Shown here one piece after another: positions 9,701 through 17,320 of a stretch of 64,000 nucleotides of DNA; within the stretch, counting starts at the first letter, position 1; each line of letters starts with the position of its first letter. Origin of the DNA: Xanthobacter autotrophicus. Lineage in GTDB: Bacteria > Pseudomonadota > Alphaproteobacteria > Rhizobiales > Xanthobacteraceae. The translations under genes and the position numbers were made by a program. The stretch spans positions 1 to 64,000 of the forward strand of contig NZ_VAUP01000028.1 in NCBI RefSeq assembly GCF_005871085.1, written 5' to 3'. The notes below the pieces were generated by a model. That model was not told the origin of the DNA. It did no database searches and saw only the letters and a list, made by a program, of their open reading frames with translations.

Positions 9701-10681
9701 GCGTCGGCGAGCACGGTGATCGTGCAGCAATCGAGCTATGTCCGCGATGCGGTGGGCGCGCGCCTGATCCAGGCGCTCACGCCGGAAGGCGCCGCGCCGC
9801 TCGGCTACGCCATGCCGGTGAAGGCTCCGGCCACCGCCCGCCTCGGGGCCGGCCTCACCCCCACTTTGTGGGCGCTGGGCTATGGCGGCTGGGGTGACAC
9901 CAACGGCAACAGCAATGCGGCCAGCGTCTCCAACACCATTGGCGGCTTCCTCATCGGTGCCGACGTGGCGGTGAGCGAGACCGCACGCGCCGGCCTCTTC
10001 GGCGGCTATGGCCGGTCCAATTTCGATGTGGCGGACCGGGCCTCCTCCGGCTCCATCGACACGTACGACATGGGCCTTTACGGCGCGGCCCAGTTCGGCC
10101 GCCTCGCCGCGCGCGGGGCTTTGACCTATGGCTGGCATGAAGTCTCCATGGACCGCACCGTCGCCTTCCCCGGCTTCTATGAAGCGATTTCCGGCGGCTA
10201 TAGTTCAGGCTCTTTCCAGTCCTTCGGCGAATTGGCCTATGGCCTCACCTTCGGCGCCTTCGATGTGGAGCCGTTCGCAGGGCTGGCCTATCTCAACCTC
10301 GATGGCGCCTCCCTCACCGAGACCGGCGGGGCGGCGGCGCTCGGCGTCAGTACCGCATCGTTCGAGACGACCTATTCGACGCTGGGCATGCGGCTCGCCA
10401 CTTCCATCGGTGTGTTCGGGCGGCCTTTGACCCCGAGCGTGACCCTCGCCTGGCAGCACGCCTTCGGCGACACGACGCCTTATGCGAGCATGCTCTTTGC
10501 CGGCGGGACGACGCCCTTCCAGGTGGCGGGCGCCCCCATCGCGCAGGATGCCTTGCTGGTGGGCGCGGGGCTCGGCTATGCCGCCTCGGAGCTTGCCACC
10601 CTCTCGGTCAAATATAACGGGCAGATCGCCTCCGGCGCCTCACAGAGCGCGTTCTCGGCGGAATTCGCCTGGAAGTTCTGA
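3782..10681 (+). CDS. Giant autotransporter with glycine-rich and PATR repeat passenger
   Basis: A 2,299-residue type Va secretion protein. Residues 1-58 form a long basic N-region and hydrophobic core ending VQA|QT, an extended signal peptide for the Sec route. Residues from about 60 to 835 are extremely Gly/Ala-rich (GGAGG and GGDGG runs) and carry recurrent strand modules such as SSFTVTNAGSIAGGAG. Residues 1012 to about 1706 hold seven almost identical repeats of 97-98 residues, each with a TLTLTGAN-type autotransporter-associated beta-strand motif. A further PATR-like segment leads to a C-terminal beta-barrel (about 2020-2299) ending in ...FAWKF with the expected terminal aromatic. ATG 3782 was chosen over TTG 3767 because it gives the natural basic N-terminus. 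A LuxR-type gene faces it downstream. Likely role: surface adhesion or biofilm. No protease motif was seen. Confidence 0.9.
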   Translation: MSARRETAADKRRRGCCIVLKDNKPRAGISSRRIWLAGASLLCLLAVAGAVPIDRVQAQTFGGNGGAGEDLVPGGAGGAYGVAGADAEDGKSGGGGGGVGAAGGTGLLSGGAAGADGGGDGGAGTSLPYGYGGSGGGGGGGGTFLTTGTDQQVTTAATGGQGGRGGSSRLNVENNGSADINGSGGGGGAGGFGIVTTAPLTLDVSANVTGGAGGGGGGGSAYVAGTTYAAGGGAGGDGGYGIYFTPGGILTNSAIISGGDGGDGGGSPSYGGYAGSGGTGVAVSGSQIGSLTITNGGSILGGDGGEGGGISRANRPGEGPMVVGVAGAGGAGITGYGYDLTNTGSVIGGIGGQGGSMFIGPKSNEPGAGGAGAQGGVGAGGSNFTIHNTSVIGGGAGGAGGAGSDSQFAPVVPVGVTLSQHFTVPGSYATLAGKGEPGDDGGNGGAGGLGGLGGAGISGTSFTVINETTLYGGSGGLGGDGGRGGAGGTGGPGISLESTISVPGVVLSSTAGTGGAGGAGGNGGEGGTGGAGGVGVTGALFDLTNRGTLTGGAGAKGGSGGAAGVGGQGGVGGNVRVDVGPAVGDAAGRGVSGKGGDGNVGGAGGAGGTGGAGGAGVSGSSFTVTNAGSIAGGAGAEGGTGGEGGAGGSGGSAGSFQPGGSGDFQNSVNVSGAAQGGGNGGRGGDGGAGGAGVTGTDFSITSSGTISGGKGGDGGAGGNGGSGAIPAKGGTGGNGGNGGNGGVGVSGSSFTLTNTGTISGGDGGMAGMGGLGGARVEGGNGLFARAGDPGVDGVGGLGAVGVVSTGGSTIKNAGSIVGGLSGDGVTRANAVELSGGGNALELQAGYSFTGNVLSTSGATNGGDALKLGGTGAAAFDVGHVVPTLSGSLSGTQYVGFNALSVVDGEWTGTGTNASGLSWTLTGGVLAIADAKTLEGAGPSFLTTTFDGGTLRTTASLTLSGDLVLLANGGTLETASGTTATVDGALSGSGAFTKAGDGTATLTNANIGFTGKTVIDAGTLALSGAGSIANSTAVAVNATFDISGIDGAGTTIKTLSGSTDGVIALGTKALTVNQGADATFAGVISGDGTLTKEGASALTLTGANTYAGGTTISAGTLALSGAGSIANSSAVAVNATLDISGIDGAGTTIKTLSGSTDGVIALGTKALTVNQGADATFAGALSGSGGFIKEGASTLTLTNANAGFTGKTVIDAGTLALSGAGSIANSTAVAVNATLDISGIDGAGTTINTLSGSTDGVIALGTKALTVNQGADATFAGDISGSGAFTKEGASILTLTGASAGFTGKTVIDAGTLALSGVGSITNSNSVAVNAAFDISGLDGAGTTIKTLSGSTDGVIALGTKALTVNQGADATFAGDISGSGAFTKEGASILTLTGANAGFTGQTVIDAGTLALAGAGSIANSTAVAVNATLDISGLDGAGTTIKTLSGSGDGAIALGTKALTVNQGADATFAGALSGSGAFTKEGASALTLTGANTGFTGQTVIDAGTLALAGAGSIASSSAVAVNATFDISGLDGAGTTIKTLSGSGDGAIALGTKVLTVNQGADATFAGALSGSGAFTKEGASTLTLTNAHAGFTGKTEIDAGTLALAGAGSIASSSAVAVNAAFDISGLDGAGTTIKTLSGSNEGGIALGTKALTVNQGADATFAGVISGDGALTKEGASTLILTGANIYAGGTTISAGTLQIGDGGTAGSLTGDVLNNATLVFDRSDAYGFSGGLSGAGTMTFRGGGTVQLGSSGTFSGGTFVEDGTVTLANAALGASVFTVQTGGVLAGQGTIGGLVVNSGGIAAPGNSPGTLTVNGDVAFNSGSVYRVDVTAGGAHDLIEATGAVTLSSGASVAVNAGAAVFLPGTAYAIITTSGTVTGTFGSLTGDLPSSTYIFLDPGLSYDTHNVYLGLIYNDVAFTTFARTPNEAGAANAAQPLGDGNPIYDAILALPKGTTPGAAFAALSGEAYASASTVIVQQSSYVRDAVGARLIQALTPEGAAPLGYAMPVKAPATARLGAGLTPTLWALGYGGWGDTNGNSNAASVSNTIGGFLIGADVAVSETARAGLFGGYGRSNFDVADRASSGSIDTYDMGLYGAAQFGRLAARGALTYGWHEVSMDRTVAFPGFYEAISGGYSSGSFQSFGELAYGLTFGAFDVEPFAGLAYLNLDGASLTETGGAAALGVSTASFETTYSTLGMRLATSIGVFGRPLTPSVTLAWQHAFGDTTPYASMLFAGGTTPFQVAGAPIAQDALLVGAGLGYAASELATLSVKYNGQIASGASQSAFSAEFAWKF
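6815..8866 (+). repeat. Seven tandem 291/294-bp repeats inside the autotransporter
   Basis: Units begin at 6815, 7106, 7400, 7694, 7988, 8282 and 8576, each starting with a Thr codon and encoding ...DAGTLAL or SAGTLAL... through ALTVNQGADATFAG to TGANxGFTG. The first and last units are 291 bp and the middle five 294 bp. Differences between units are mostly single substitutions, so the array looks recently amplified or homogenised and prone to copy-number change. Confidence 0.92.
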
Positions 10682-10794
10682 GGTAAGGCTTATCTTAGGA
10701 ATGGCTCATCGGTTCCCTTGGAGGCTTCGTCAGCCCCCGAGGTGTAGCCGGGAAGAACCCATCCGATCCGCCGCCGATCCGAGCCTGATAGCGG

Positions 10795-11568
10795 TTAGCC
10801 GGCGCCATTGAGCCATAGGCTCATGAGTTCCGCGCGGCTGCTCACGCCGAATTTGCGGAAGATGCGCGTGACGTGCTGGTGGGCCGTGGAGGTGGCGATT
10901 TCCAGCTCGCGACCGATCGCCTTTTCCGTGGCCTTGGTGAGCAGCATGTGCAGCACCCGCCGCTCCGCCGGCGTCAGAGGCGAAGAGGCCATGATGAGGC
11001 CGTGCCCCAACATCAGATGGCGGTGAAACCATTTGATGCCGCGCAGCGCGTGGACGAGTTGCGCGATCTCCTCATCGGTGAAGGTCTTGCCCGAATAAAA
11101 GCCGAAATGGGATTCGCAATCGGCATTCAGGGGAAAGGCGACGAAGATCGCATCGTGCGTGCTCACCGAACCGTAGTGCCGCCGGTAGAAGGGCGTCTCG
11201 AACCAGTCCTCGGGCAGTTCCCGGCGGAAGGAATAGGTGCGGAACGTGCCGACATTCTGCATGGGCAGAAGGAAGGAGGGATCGATCTCGCGTCGGTCCC
11301 AGACCTGCATGATCTCCTTGAAATGCTGTTCATCGGGATGGGGCTGGACCGGATGCAAGGCTTGCATGGCCGCGACGCGCCAGCCCTGAAGGGGATCGGC
11401 GGGGGCCACATCGCCAAGACGGATGGCACCGGCCCAAGTGGCGTTCCAGGCCCCCGTCGCTTCGCAGAGCGCCGTCATGAGATGGGCGGCCGCCATCGGT
11501 GATTGACCGGCCTCGAAGTCGGACAATTCGTCCCAAAGGAGGTGTATGGCTTCGATGTTCACGGGCAC
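10795..11568 (-). CDS. LuxR-family transcriptional regulator
   Basis: A 257-residue protein with a C-terminal LuxR/FixJ-type helix-turn-helix. From about residue 195, SPLTPAERRVLHMLLTKATE is followed by KAIGRELEIATSTAHQHVTR and IFRKFGVSSRAELM. The N-terminal 180 residues are not a CheY receiver and do not clearly match an acyl-homoserine-lactone pocket, so the signal sensed is unknown. The GTG at 11568 gives the longest form; a second GTG lies two codons later. The gene converges on the autotransporter gene, ending 114 bases beyond it, which makes regulation of that gene possible but unproven. Confidence 0.8.
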   Translation of the reverse strand: MPVNIEAIHLLWDELSDFEAGQSPMAAAHLMTALCEATGAWNATWAGAIRLGDVAPADPLQGWRVAAMQALHPVQPHPDEQHFKEIMQVWDRREIDPSFLLPMQNVGTFRTYSFRRELPEDWFETPFYRRHYGSVSTHDAIFVAFPLNADCESHFGFYSGKTFTDEEIAQLVHALRGIKWFHRHLMLGHGLIMASSPLTPAERRVLHMLLTKATEKAIGRELEIATSTAHQHVTRIFRKFGVSSRAELMSLWLNGAG

Positions 11569-11911
11569 TCGCGATCCCAGCCTTCATCCGCGCCGCATCA
11601 AACGCAGAATCCTCGCTCTGTCGACTAACACCACGGGACCTTTCAAAAGGCGATAGGCTAAACGGCGCGGTGTTGGAAGGCGCGATATCAGGCCGCAGAC
11701 GCGCATGGCGTAAAGACCGTTCGCTCGCCTTTGCACGCCGGTTCTGCAGCATCCAGCTGATCGGCGCCCTCATCGACGAGGCCGACACAAGGCGGCGTCT
11801 CTCATGTCGCCAACGAATCGACGGTCGGCACCGTGAGGACGCAGCCAACACCCTCGCCGCCGTCTGAATCGTCACCAATGTGAGCCCGTATGAAACCGGA
11901 CTCCATGCCGA
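11569..11911. other. Intergenic region between two minus-strand genes
   Basis: Frames on both strands here are low-complexity Arg/Ser-rich shadows without recognisable domains or ribosome-binding sites. It should hold the promoter of the LuxR-type gene and the 3' end of the neighbouring transcript. I see no strong hairpin or promoter. Confidence 0.4.
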
Positions 11912-14752
11912 TCAATAGGCCTGCAGCGCCAGCACCCCCCCGGGGCCGATCATCAGTCCCCAGGTTTCGTCGGAGCGAACCTCCACTTCGTCGGCCTGAA
12001 CCCTTCCGCCTGTTTTGATCGAATATTTGTACTTCCCGGGCGCTAGATCCAAGGTTGGCCCGTCAGGCGCCTTGGTTCCAGCATTTCCTGCGACCTTGAT
12101 CGCCCGATTATTGAAGGTGAGTGATAATTCGTCTGGCATGATATTGCCGAACATCACGCGGGCCTTTCCGGCTTCCGGCAAAATGCCCGCTTTCCGGGCC
12201 GCCTCCGGATTTTTCAGGCTCAGGTTGACCGTTGTTTCATTGCCCTTTCGACCGAGCTTCAACACGGCGGGCCCGTCAGGGGACGTGAAGCGGACCGTCG
12301 CACGGTCGGCCGCGACCACCTGGCCTTTGGCCTCCTCTTTCCAGTTTCGATTGCCAAGCTCGCGCCGGTAGAATTCCAGGACCGCGGCGAGGTCGAGCGG
12401 CACATTGGCGTTGAGCTCGCGCCGGAACGGTGTCTGGGTTCCTTCCGACATCGTGTGGCGCTTGGGAACCGGCAGCCCCGCGCTCTCCTCGACGATGAGA
12501 TCATCTGCCGACGGCGCTGGCGCACCGCCCGTACGACTTTCGTTCTTCTGGGCGGGCTCATCGGGCTTCGCGCCCGCAATCTGCAGGCCCGAGCCCCGCG
12601 CATTCACATTGGTGCTGGGGCCCATCTTCATGACCGTGATGGAGAGATCCTTGTTCCCCTTGGCGAATTGGAGCTGCGCCATGTTGGCGTTGTTGATCAC
12701 GCCTGGCTTCGCGCGCCATCCGGACTGCTTCAGGGCCGACCGGAAAAACTCGGCGATCGACTTGACGTTGGACTTGCTCGTGAATTGGAGCGTTCCGTCC
12801 TCGCCGTCGAAATCGACGTCCTGCGCGGTCTCCGGGAGCGGGATAGGCGCGCTGCCGCCCGCGAGCGGCCGCAGCGGCTCGACGGAATCGCCGGCCCCGT
12901 GCGCGGGGGCCTGCGGCATCGCGGCACCGCCGGGCATCGATTCGGCCGCGCGCATCATCTGCTGAGCCTGCTGCAGCAGGTCATTGACCGAGCCGCCGCC
13001 CGTCACGCCATTGGTCTTGGGCTTGGTGATTTTCTCAATGAGGCTAACGGTCGTCAGCCCGTACTGGCGAGCGAGCTTCAGAGTCGCCGTGCCTTCGGGA
13101 AAGTTGAAATTCACCACCGCCTCGTCCGGACCGATCGTACTGCGCGGCGCATCCTCTTTCCACCCGCGCGCCGAAAGCGCACCCCTGTAGAACGACAGCA
13201 CCGCTTCGAGGCTTGCCTGGACCTGGACGTGGATCTCCCGCCCGGTCCCGCCATTCGTGCCACCCGCATTCCTGCGCGGCTTGGGGACCGGCAGGCCGAA
13301 GATATCGCCATCGGCCTCGACCGACTGCAGTTCGGCGAAGAAGGGTGTTTTCAGCTCCACCAGCGTCCTGCCGAGATCGTTCGTCCGCAAGACGAGCGTG
13401 AGCGGCCGGGTATTGCCGCGCATGAAATAGGCGATGTCGCCATTCGCGGGTTTGGGATCAAGCTTCGCATTCGGCCATTTCGCCGCGATGTCCGCATCCG
13501 GGAGCAGCTCCCAATCGCTTTCGGCGAGCTTGCGGGCATAGAATTCACGCAGGCTCTGCGGCGTGCCGCCCGAGGTCAGGCTGAGATAAGGCCGATGCTC
13601 GTCGAACACCACGTCGAGGGCGTCGTCCGGAACCGGCGGAGCGAATTGCAACCGATCGGCCACATACTCCACCGTGGTCTGATCCGTGGTGTCCTCGTTC
13701 CTGCCGGGCGAAATGGTGAACCGAACCGAAAGGCCCTGCTGCCCCTTGATGAAGGTCAGCCAGGTCGAATGCCGGTCATCCAACGGAACCACACAAAAGC
13801 TCCAGCCCTGGGCGGCCAGCAGCGCCTTGATCGCCGCGGTCGTGGCGGGAACATGACCGGGAACTGAGTAAGATACGCGCTCGGCGGTTGACTTTCCTGT
13901 GTCACGTGCGCCCGGGAGGCGCGGCAGATCGGAGACGACGACCAGAGGCGCGACATTGTCGCGGTTGAGATAGACTTGGCGGGCGTTCTCAAGAATGCTG
14001 ATCGGCTGCGGCGTGATCTCAACCCTGACTTTTCCGGCGTCGGCCTTTTGCAGCACGAGCGCCAAGGCCGTTTTCGGGCTCTGGTCGCTGACAAAATAGG
14101 CGTAGCCCCCGCCGTCATGGAGCGTTCCCGAAGGACCTCCCGGCGCCTGCTTTCCATTGGCCTTTGCCGACCACAGAAACCAGCCTCGGCCGGCGAGTTC
14201 CCGGCGGTAGAAATCGAGGAGCTTTTCGACCGGCTCGCCGCTTGTCAGGCTCAACGACGGCCTGTCCGGCGAATATTCGATACTGGCGGCATCGGCCGTG
14301 AAAGGCAGGTCCACCTTCAGTGGAACAGCGGAATATTGTACGCTGATGGCGTTATTCTGGGCTGGCGCGACTGTGATGAAGACGTTGAGGGCCTGCGATC
14401 CCTTCTTTAACGTCATGGTCTTCATCGTCGGGTTTTCAGCAGAGGCCGCGTTTGGCGCGGTATATTGTTGCCAGCCGAGGGCTGTGAGCGCCTTTTCGAC
14501 CGCGTCAGTCGTCGGGCCGATCGCCTGGGGTGAGACGAAGATCGTCGTAGATGGGCTGGCGAAAACGTCCTTGGCACCGGGAACCCGCGGCAGCTTGCTG
14601 GCGTCAAAGTCGCCGACGCTGGCGCGATCCGGCACCTGGGCCCTGGAAGGCAGGCACTGCGCAGCGGAAACCGCGATGATCGCGCAAAATGCCAAAAGAT
14701 AACGGCGGTGGCCGCCTCGCCGCACGCCGAAGCTCCCGATTTCGCCGATCAT
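11912..14752 (-). CDS. Exported repeat-module protein of unknown function
   Basis: A 946-residue protein I do not recognise. The start at 14752 is supported by GGAG six bases upstream and by an N-terminal signal peptide (residues 18-39, YLLAFCAIIAV...SRAQ). It is built from related modules. Five copies of an F-Y/F-x-x-x-L-x-x-x-x-W core lie near residues 180 (LLDFYRRELAGRGW), 402, 519, 669 and 794 (VLEFYRRELGNRNW). Two copies of a partner module with K-A-L-x-A-x-G-W lie near 88 (VEKALTALGW) and 310 (IKALLAAQGW). Several modules are preceded by an SLTSG or LPVPK linker. The C-terminal 60 residues look beta-rich. It is probably periplasmic or surface-exposed; no enzyme motif is evident. Confidence 0.75.
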   Translation of the reverse strand: MIGEIGSFGVRRGGHRRYLLAFCAIIAVSAAQCLPSRAQVPDRASVGDFDASKLPRVPGAKDVFASPSTTIFVSPQAIGPTTDAVEKALTALGWQQYTAPNAASAENPTMKTMTLKKGSQALNVFITVAPAQNNAISVQYSAVPLKVDLPFTADAASIEYSPDRPSLSLTSGEPVEKLLDFYRRELAGRGWFLWSAKANGKQAPGGPSGTLHDGGGYAYFVSDQSPKTALALVLQKADAGKVRVEITPQPISILENARQVYLNRDNVAPLVVVSDLPRLPGARDTGKSTAERVSYSVPGHVPATTAAIKALLAAQGWSFCVVPLDDRHSTWLTFIKGQQGLSVRFTISPGRNEDTTDQTTVEYVADRLQFAPPVPDDALDVVFDEHRPYLSLTSGGTPQSLREFYARKLAESDWELLPDADIAAKWPNAKLDPKPANGDIAYFMRGNTRPLTLVLRTNDLGRTLVELKTPFFAELQSVEADGDIFGLPVPKPRRNAGGTNGGTGREIHVQVQASLEAVLSFYRGALSARGWKEDAPRSTIGPDEAVVNFNFPEGTATLKLARQYGLTTVSLIEKITKPKTNGVTGGGSVNDLLQQAQQMMRAAESMPGGAAMPQAPAHGAGDSVEPLRPLAGGSAPIPLPETAQDVDFDGEDGTLQFTSKSNVKSIAEFFRSALKQSGWRAKPGVINNANMAQLQFAKGNKDLSITVMKMGPSTNVNARGSGLQIAGAKPDEPAQKNESRTGGAPAPSADDLIVEESAGLPVPKRHTMSEGTQTPFRRELNANVPLDLAAVLEFYRRELGNRNWKEEAKGQVVAADRATVRFTSPDGPAVLKLGRKGNETTVNLSLKNPEAARKAGILPEAGKARVMFGNIMPDELSLTFNNRAIKVAGNAGTKAPDGPTLDLAPGKYKYSIKTGGRVQADEVEVRSDETWGLMIGPGGVLALQAY

Positions 14753-15233
14753 TATAGTCTCCAGAGGAAGCGCCACGGGCCGAAAAGCAAAACGACTTTC
14801 GATCCAATTGCTTCCCATGATCGGCGCACATTGTGAAGGCTCCGCTTTGGGAAAACCGTTCTGAACGACCGACGTTGATCGTGATTATGTCGGGCATAGG
14901 TCTCTGTGGCGGTAGGATTTAGCCTTATCAGCCCGCCAGAGCACGCGTCGATCTGCTTGCATCGCAAGCTGATCGGACAACGCGTTCTCTTTTGTAGCAG
15001 GGGGCAGAGGCAGCGATTGCCAAGGGTCGATGACCGAGCCCCCTCCGGTGGCCTCCTTTGCAGCGAGAACGCTCTCCATCGCCAACTCTTCCCCCAGCCG
15101 GAATGGAACCGCGGCTGATGAGCGTGTCCCGGCGCGGATTACACCTACGCCGGGACACGGCTTCTCGTTCCTCCGCCGCGGGGGAATGCGGAGGTCACGA
15201 CCACAAGAGATGTGAAACGTAGGAGGCGGGGCG
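14753..15233. other. Intergenic region with one strong hairpin
   Basis: No convincing gene on either strand. It contains the ribosome-binding region of the upstream-reading repeat-module protein and the hairpin at 15123-15159 listed separately. Confidence 0.45.
15123..15159 (-). terminator. Hairpin downstream of the glycosyltransferase gene
   Basis: CGTGTCCCGGCG (15123-15134) pairs perfectly with CGCCGGGACACG (15148-15159) around a 13-base loop, 75 bases beyond the stop of the glycosyltransferase gene on the minus strand. No T-run follows, so an intrinsic terminator is only probable; it may instead stabilise the mRNA 3' end. Confidence 0.45.
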
Positions 15234-16556
15234 TCAGGCCGCGCAGGTCGGACGGGCCCGACGCCGGGCCGCGAGACCTTCGATCTCCGCAACGAAGCGC
15301 TCCCGCGCCGGCGCCTCGGCACGCAGGGCGTCTGCGATCCTGCGCGCATTCTGCACGAAGGCGGGCTGATCGATCAGCCGGCAGATGGCTGCGGCGATGG
15401 CGCCGGCGTCGCTCGCCGGGTCGAGCCTCAGGCCCGCGCCGTGATATTCGACACGCGCGGCATTCTCGTTCTGGTCGCGGCCCATGGGCAGGACCAGCAG
15501 CGGCACGCCGTGCCGGAGCGCGCGCAGGGTGGTGCCATGCCCGCCATGGGTGATGGCCAGGGTCGCCCGCGGCAGGATCGCCTCATGCGAGGCGGACGCT
15601 ACGATCCGCACATTGGGACGGGCCGGAAGGTCGGAGGCTTCGAGCATGTCGCCGAGCGTGACGATCGCCTCCACCGGCAGGGCGCCGAGCACCTCCACGA
15701 GGCGGGCGAGCACGGCGCGCTGCCCCTGTTCCGTGGTGCTGAAGGAGACCAGCACGCGCGGCCCCTCCGCCCCCTCGAAGCCTTCCCTGCTCCCCGCGGC
15801 CCAGCTCGGCTCGCGCAGCAGCGGCCCAATGTAGCGGACCTCCTCGGGAAGCCCGGCGACGGGAAAATCGAAGGCCGCGCTCGTCGCCAGCAGCTGGAGG
15901 TCGGCCGCGCGCATCTGGTCGAGCACGCGGGCGAGCGGCTTCAGCCCCAGCGACGTGCGCGCGGCGTTGAGGTGCGGAAGGAAACCGTTCCACAACGCCT
16001 CCACCGCCCCGGCGACTGCACGGTCACGCTCATGGTCCGCGTCGCTCGCGGCCGGAAGGAAGCCGGGACCGAACGGGGGATGCCCCGGCAGCGGGGAGAG
16101 CGAGACGTTGGGCGCAAGGACCGCGGTGGGGATCTGCGCCACCTCTCCCGCCAGCACGCTTCCGAACAGCAGGTCGCTGGCGACCAGCACGTCGGCCGGG
16201 CGCACCGTCATCACGTCGATGAGATCGCGCGCATAGGCATCGGAGGGGCCGAGGAAGATCCGCTCGGACCAGGCCGCCATGACGGCGAACGGATCGGGCC
16301 ACTCGTCGTCACGCACCGGAGCACTCGCAGCGGAGCGGTCGGGCCGGTTCGGCGCCCGCTTCCAGCCCACGAAATGCGCACCCGCCGCCCGTGCGTCGCT
16401 GACCATGGAATCGTCGGCGACAAGGGTCACGTCGTGGCCGCGGGCGCAGAGCGCCTCGACAGCGGCAAGTGTCGGCGGCACGTTGCCGCCGCCCTCCCAT
16501 CCGGCCACGACGATGCGCAGCCGGCCCGCGGGGGCCAGTGTGGGTTCCATCTCCAT
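15234..16556 (-). CDS. GT1-type glycosyltransferase (MGT/UGT-like)
   Basis: A 440-residue cytosolic glycosyltransferase of the GT-B fold. The N-terminal half opens with RLRIVVAGWEGGGNVPPTLA, resembling the acceptor-binding half of macrolide and rhamnosyl transferases. The C-terminal half has the nucleotide-sugar motif ITHGGHGTTLRALRHGVPLL followed by MGRDQNENAARVEYHGAGLRL. Such enzymes transfer glucose or another sugar from a nucleotide donor to small hydrophobic acceptors such as antibiotics, sterols or carotenoids. The gene lies 36 bases behind a TetR regulator on the same strand, so they probably form an operon induced by the acceptor or a related molecule. The substrate is unknown; xenobiotic inactivation is a reasonable guess. 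Confidence 0.85.
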   Translation of the reverse strand: MEMEPTLAPAGRLRIVVAGWEGGGNVPPTLAAVEALCARGHDVTLVADDSMVSDARAAGAHFVGWKRAPNRPDRSAASAPVRDDEWPDPFAVMAAWSERIFLGPSDAYARDLIDVMTVRPADVLVASDLLFGSVLAGEVAQIPTAVLAPNVSLSPLPGHPPFGPGFLPAASDADHERDRAVAGAVEALWNGFLPHLNAARTSLGLKPLARVLDQMRAADLQLLATSAAFDFPVAGLPEEVRYIGPLLREPSWAAGSREGFEGAEGPRVLVSFSTTEQGQRAVLARLVEVLGALPVEAIVTLGDMLEASDLPARPNVRIVASASHEAILPRATLAITHGGHGTTLRALRHGVPLLVLPMGRDQNENAARVEYHGAGLRLDPASDAGAIAAAICRLIDQPAFVQNARRIADALRAEAPARERFVAEIEGLAARRRARPTCAA

Positions 16557-16592
16557 CCTCCTTATATGCCGGCGTTCGGGCGCCGGCGCCCT

Positions 16593-17180
16593 TCACTCCT
16601 CGCGGAGCAGCCGCTCCACGATCTGCGTCATCAGGCGCTGCGTCCGCTCGGCATCGTGGCCCTGCCGACGGCGCATGAGGTGCCACACCCAGACGTCCGT
16701 CACCGCCAGAAGCTCGGCGAGCAGGTCGTCCCGCCGCGCGCCTTCGCGCTTGTCGAGCCACGGGCGGAACATGTCCGTGATCCATTCCCGGTGGCCGCGG
16801 CGGCCCTGGTCCAGAACTGCGCCGAACTCGGGAATGCGATCCTCCTGGTTCAACGTGCGCACCACCAGATCGCCGCTGCGCTCGTAGTCGGCGATGAGGA
16901 CGCCGATGATGCCGGCGACCTCAGCTGGCGCGTCCTGCCAGCGATGCGTCCGGATCGTGCTGTCCTGCTGCGCCGCGAGCGCGCTCAATACACCGGCCTT
17001 GCTGCCGAAGCGGCGGATCACCGTCTGGCGCGTGGTACCGGCTGCTGCGGCGATCTCGTCCAGAGTGACCTCGTCGAACCAGCGCGTCTCCATCAGCGTC
17101 GCGAACGCCTCGACGATCTGCTGCTCGGTGCCGCGCACCGCGCTCTCCCGCGCCACCTGCCGATAGGGCCTCGCCGCCAT
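16593..17180 (-). CDS. TetR-family repressor of the glycosyltransferase operon
   Basis: The N-terminal helix-turn-helix reads LDEIAAAAGTTRQTVIRRFG followed by SKAGVLSALA, a standard TetR DNA-binding domain. The C-terminal ligand-binding half is variable. An upstream ATG at 17192 sits inside the palindromic operator and lacks a ribosome-binding site, whereas the ATG at 17180 has GGAG six bases before it, so 17180 (195 residues) is preferred. The operator overlaps the translation start region, indicating autorepression and co-repression of the downstream glycosyltransferase. The inducer is unknown. Confidence 0.85.
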   Translation of the reverse strand: MAARPYRQVARESAVRGTEQQIVEAFATLMETRWFDEVTLDEIAAAAGTTRQTVIRRFGSKAGVLSALAAQQDSTIRTHRWQDAPAEVAGIIGVLIADYERSGDLVVRTLNQEDRIPEFGAVLDQGRRGHREWITDMFRPWLDKREGARRDDLLAELLAVTDVWVWHLMRRRQGHDAERTQRLMTQIVERLLREE

Positions 17181-17190
17181 GATCAACTCC

Positions 17191-17219
17191 ATTTCGTGTT
17201 ACATTGAGTAACACGAAAT
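17191..17219. promoter_or_regulatory. TetR-type operator palindrome
   Basis: ATTTCGTGTTAC (17191-17202) and GTAACACGAAAT (17208-17219) are a perfect 12-bp inverted repeat around 5 bases, directly at the 5' end of the TetR gene. Position and symmetry fit an autoregulatory TetR site. Confidence 0.8.
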
Positions 17220-17320
17220 ATGGGCCTGTCAATGGCACGCGCCTGGTGTTTCCACGCTGGAACTCTCCCGCGCTCTGAAGCGGCTTCACGGCATCCCGCA
17301 AGTGGTGTGTTCTGACCGCG

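Noticed and set aside
12455-13867. A 470-codon plus-strand frame opposite the repeat-module protein
   Set aside because: Arg/Gly/Leu-rich with no recognisable domain or ribosome-binding site; the minus-strand frame has a signal peptide and repeated modules, so it is the real gene.
15441-17207. A 588-codon plus-strand frame over the glycosyltransferase and TetR genes
   Set aside because: It has His/Arg-rich shadow composition, and both minus-strand genes carry clear family motifs.
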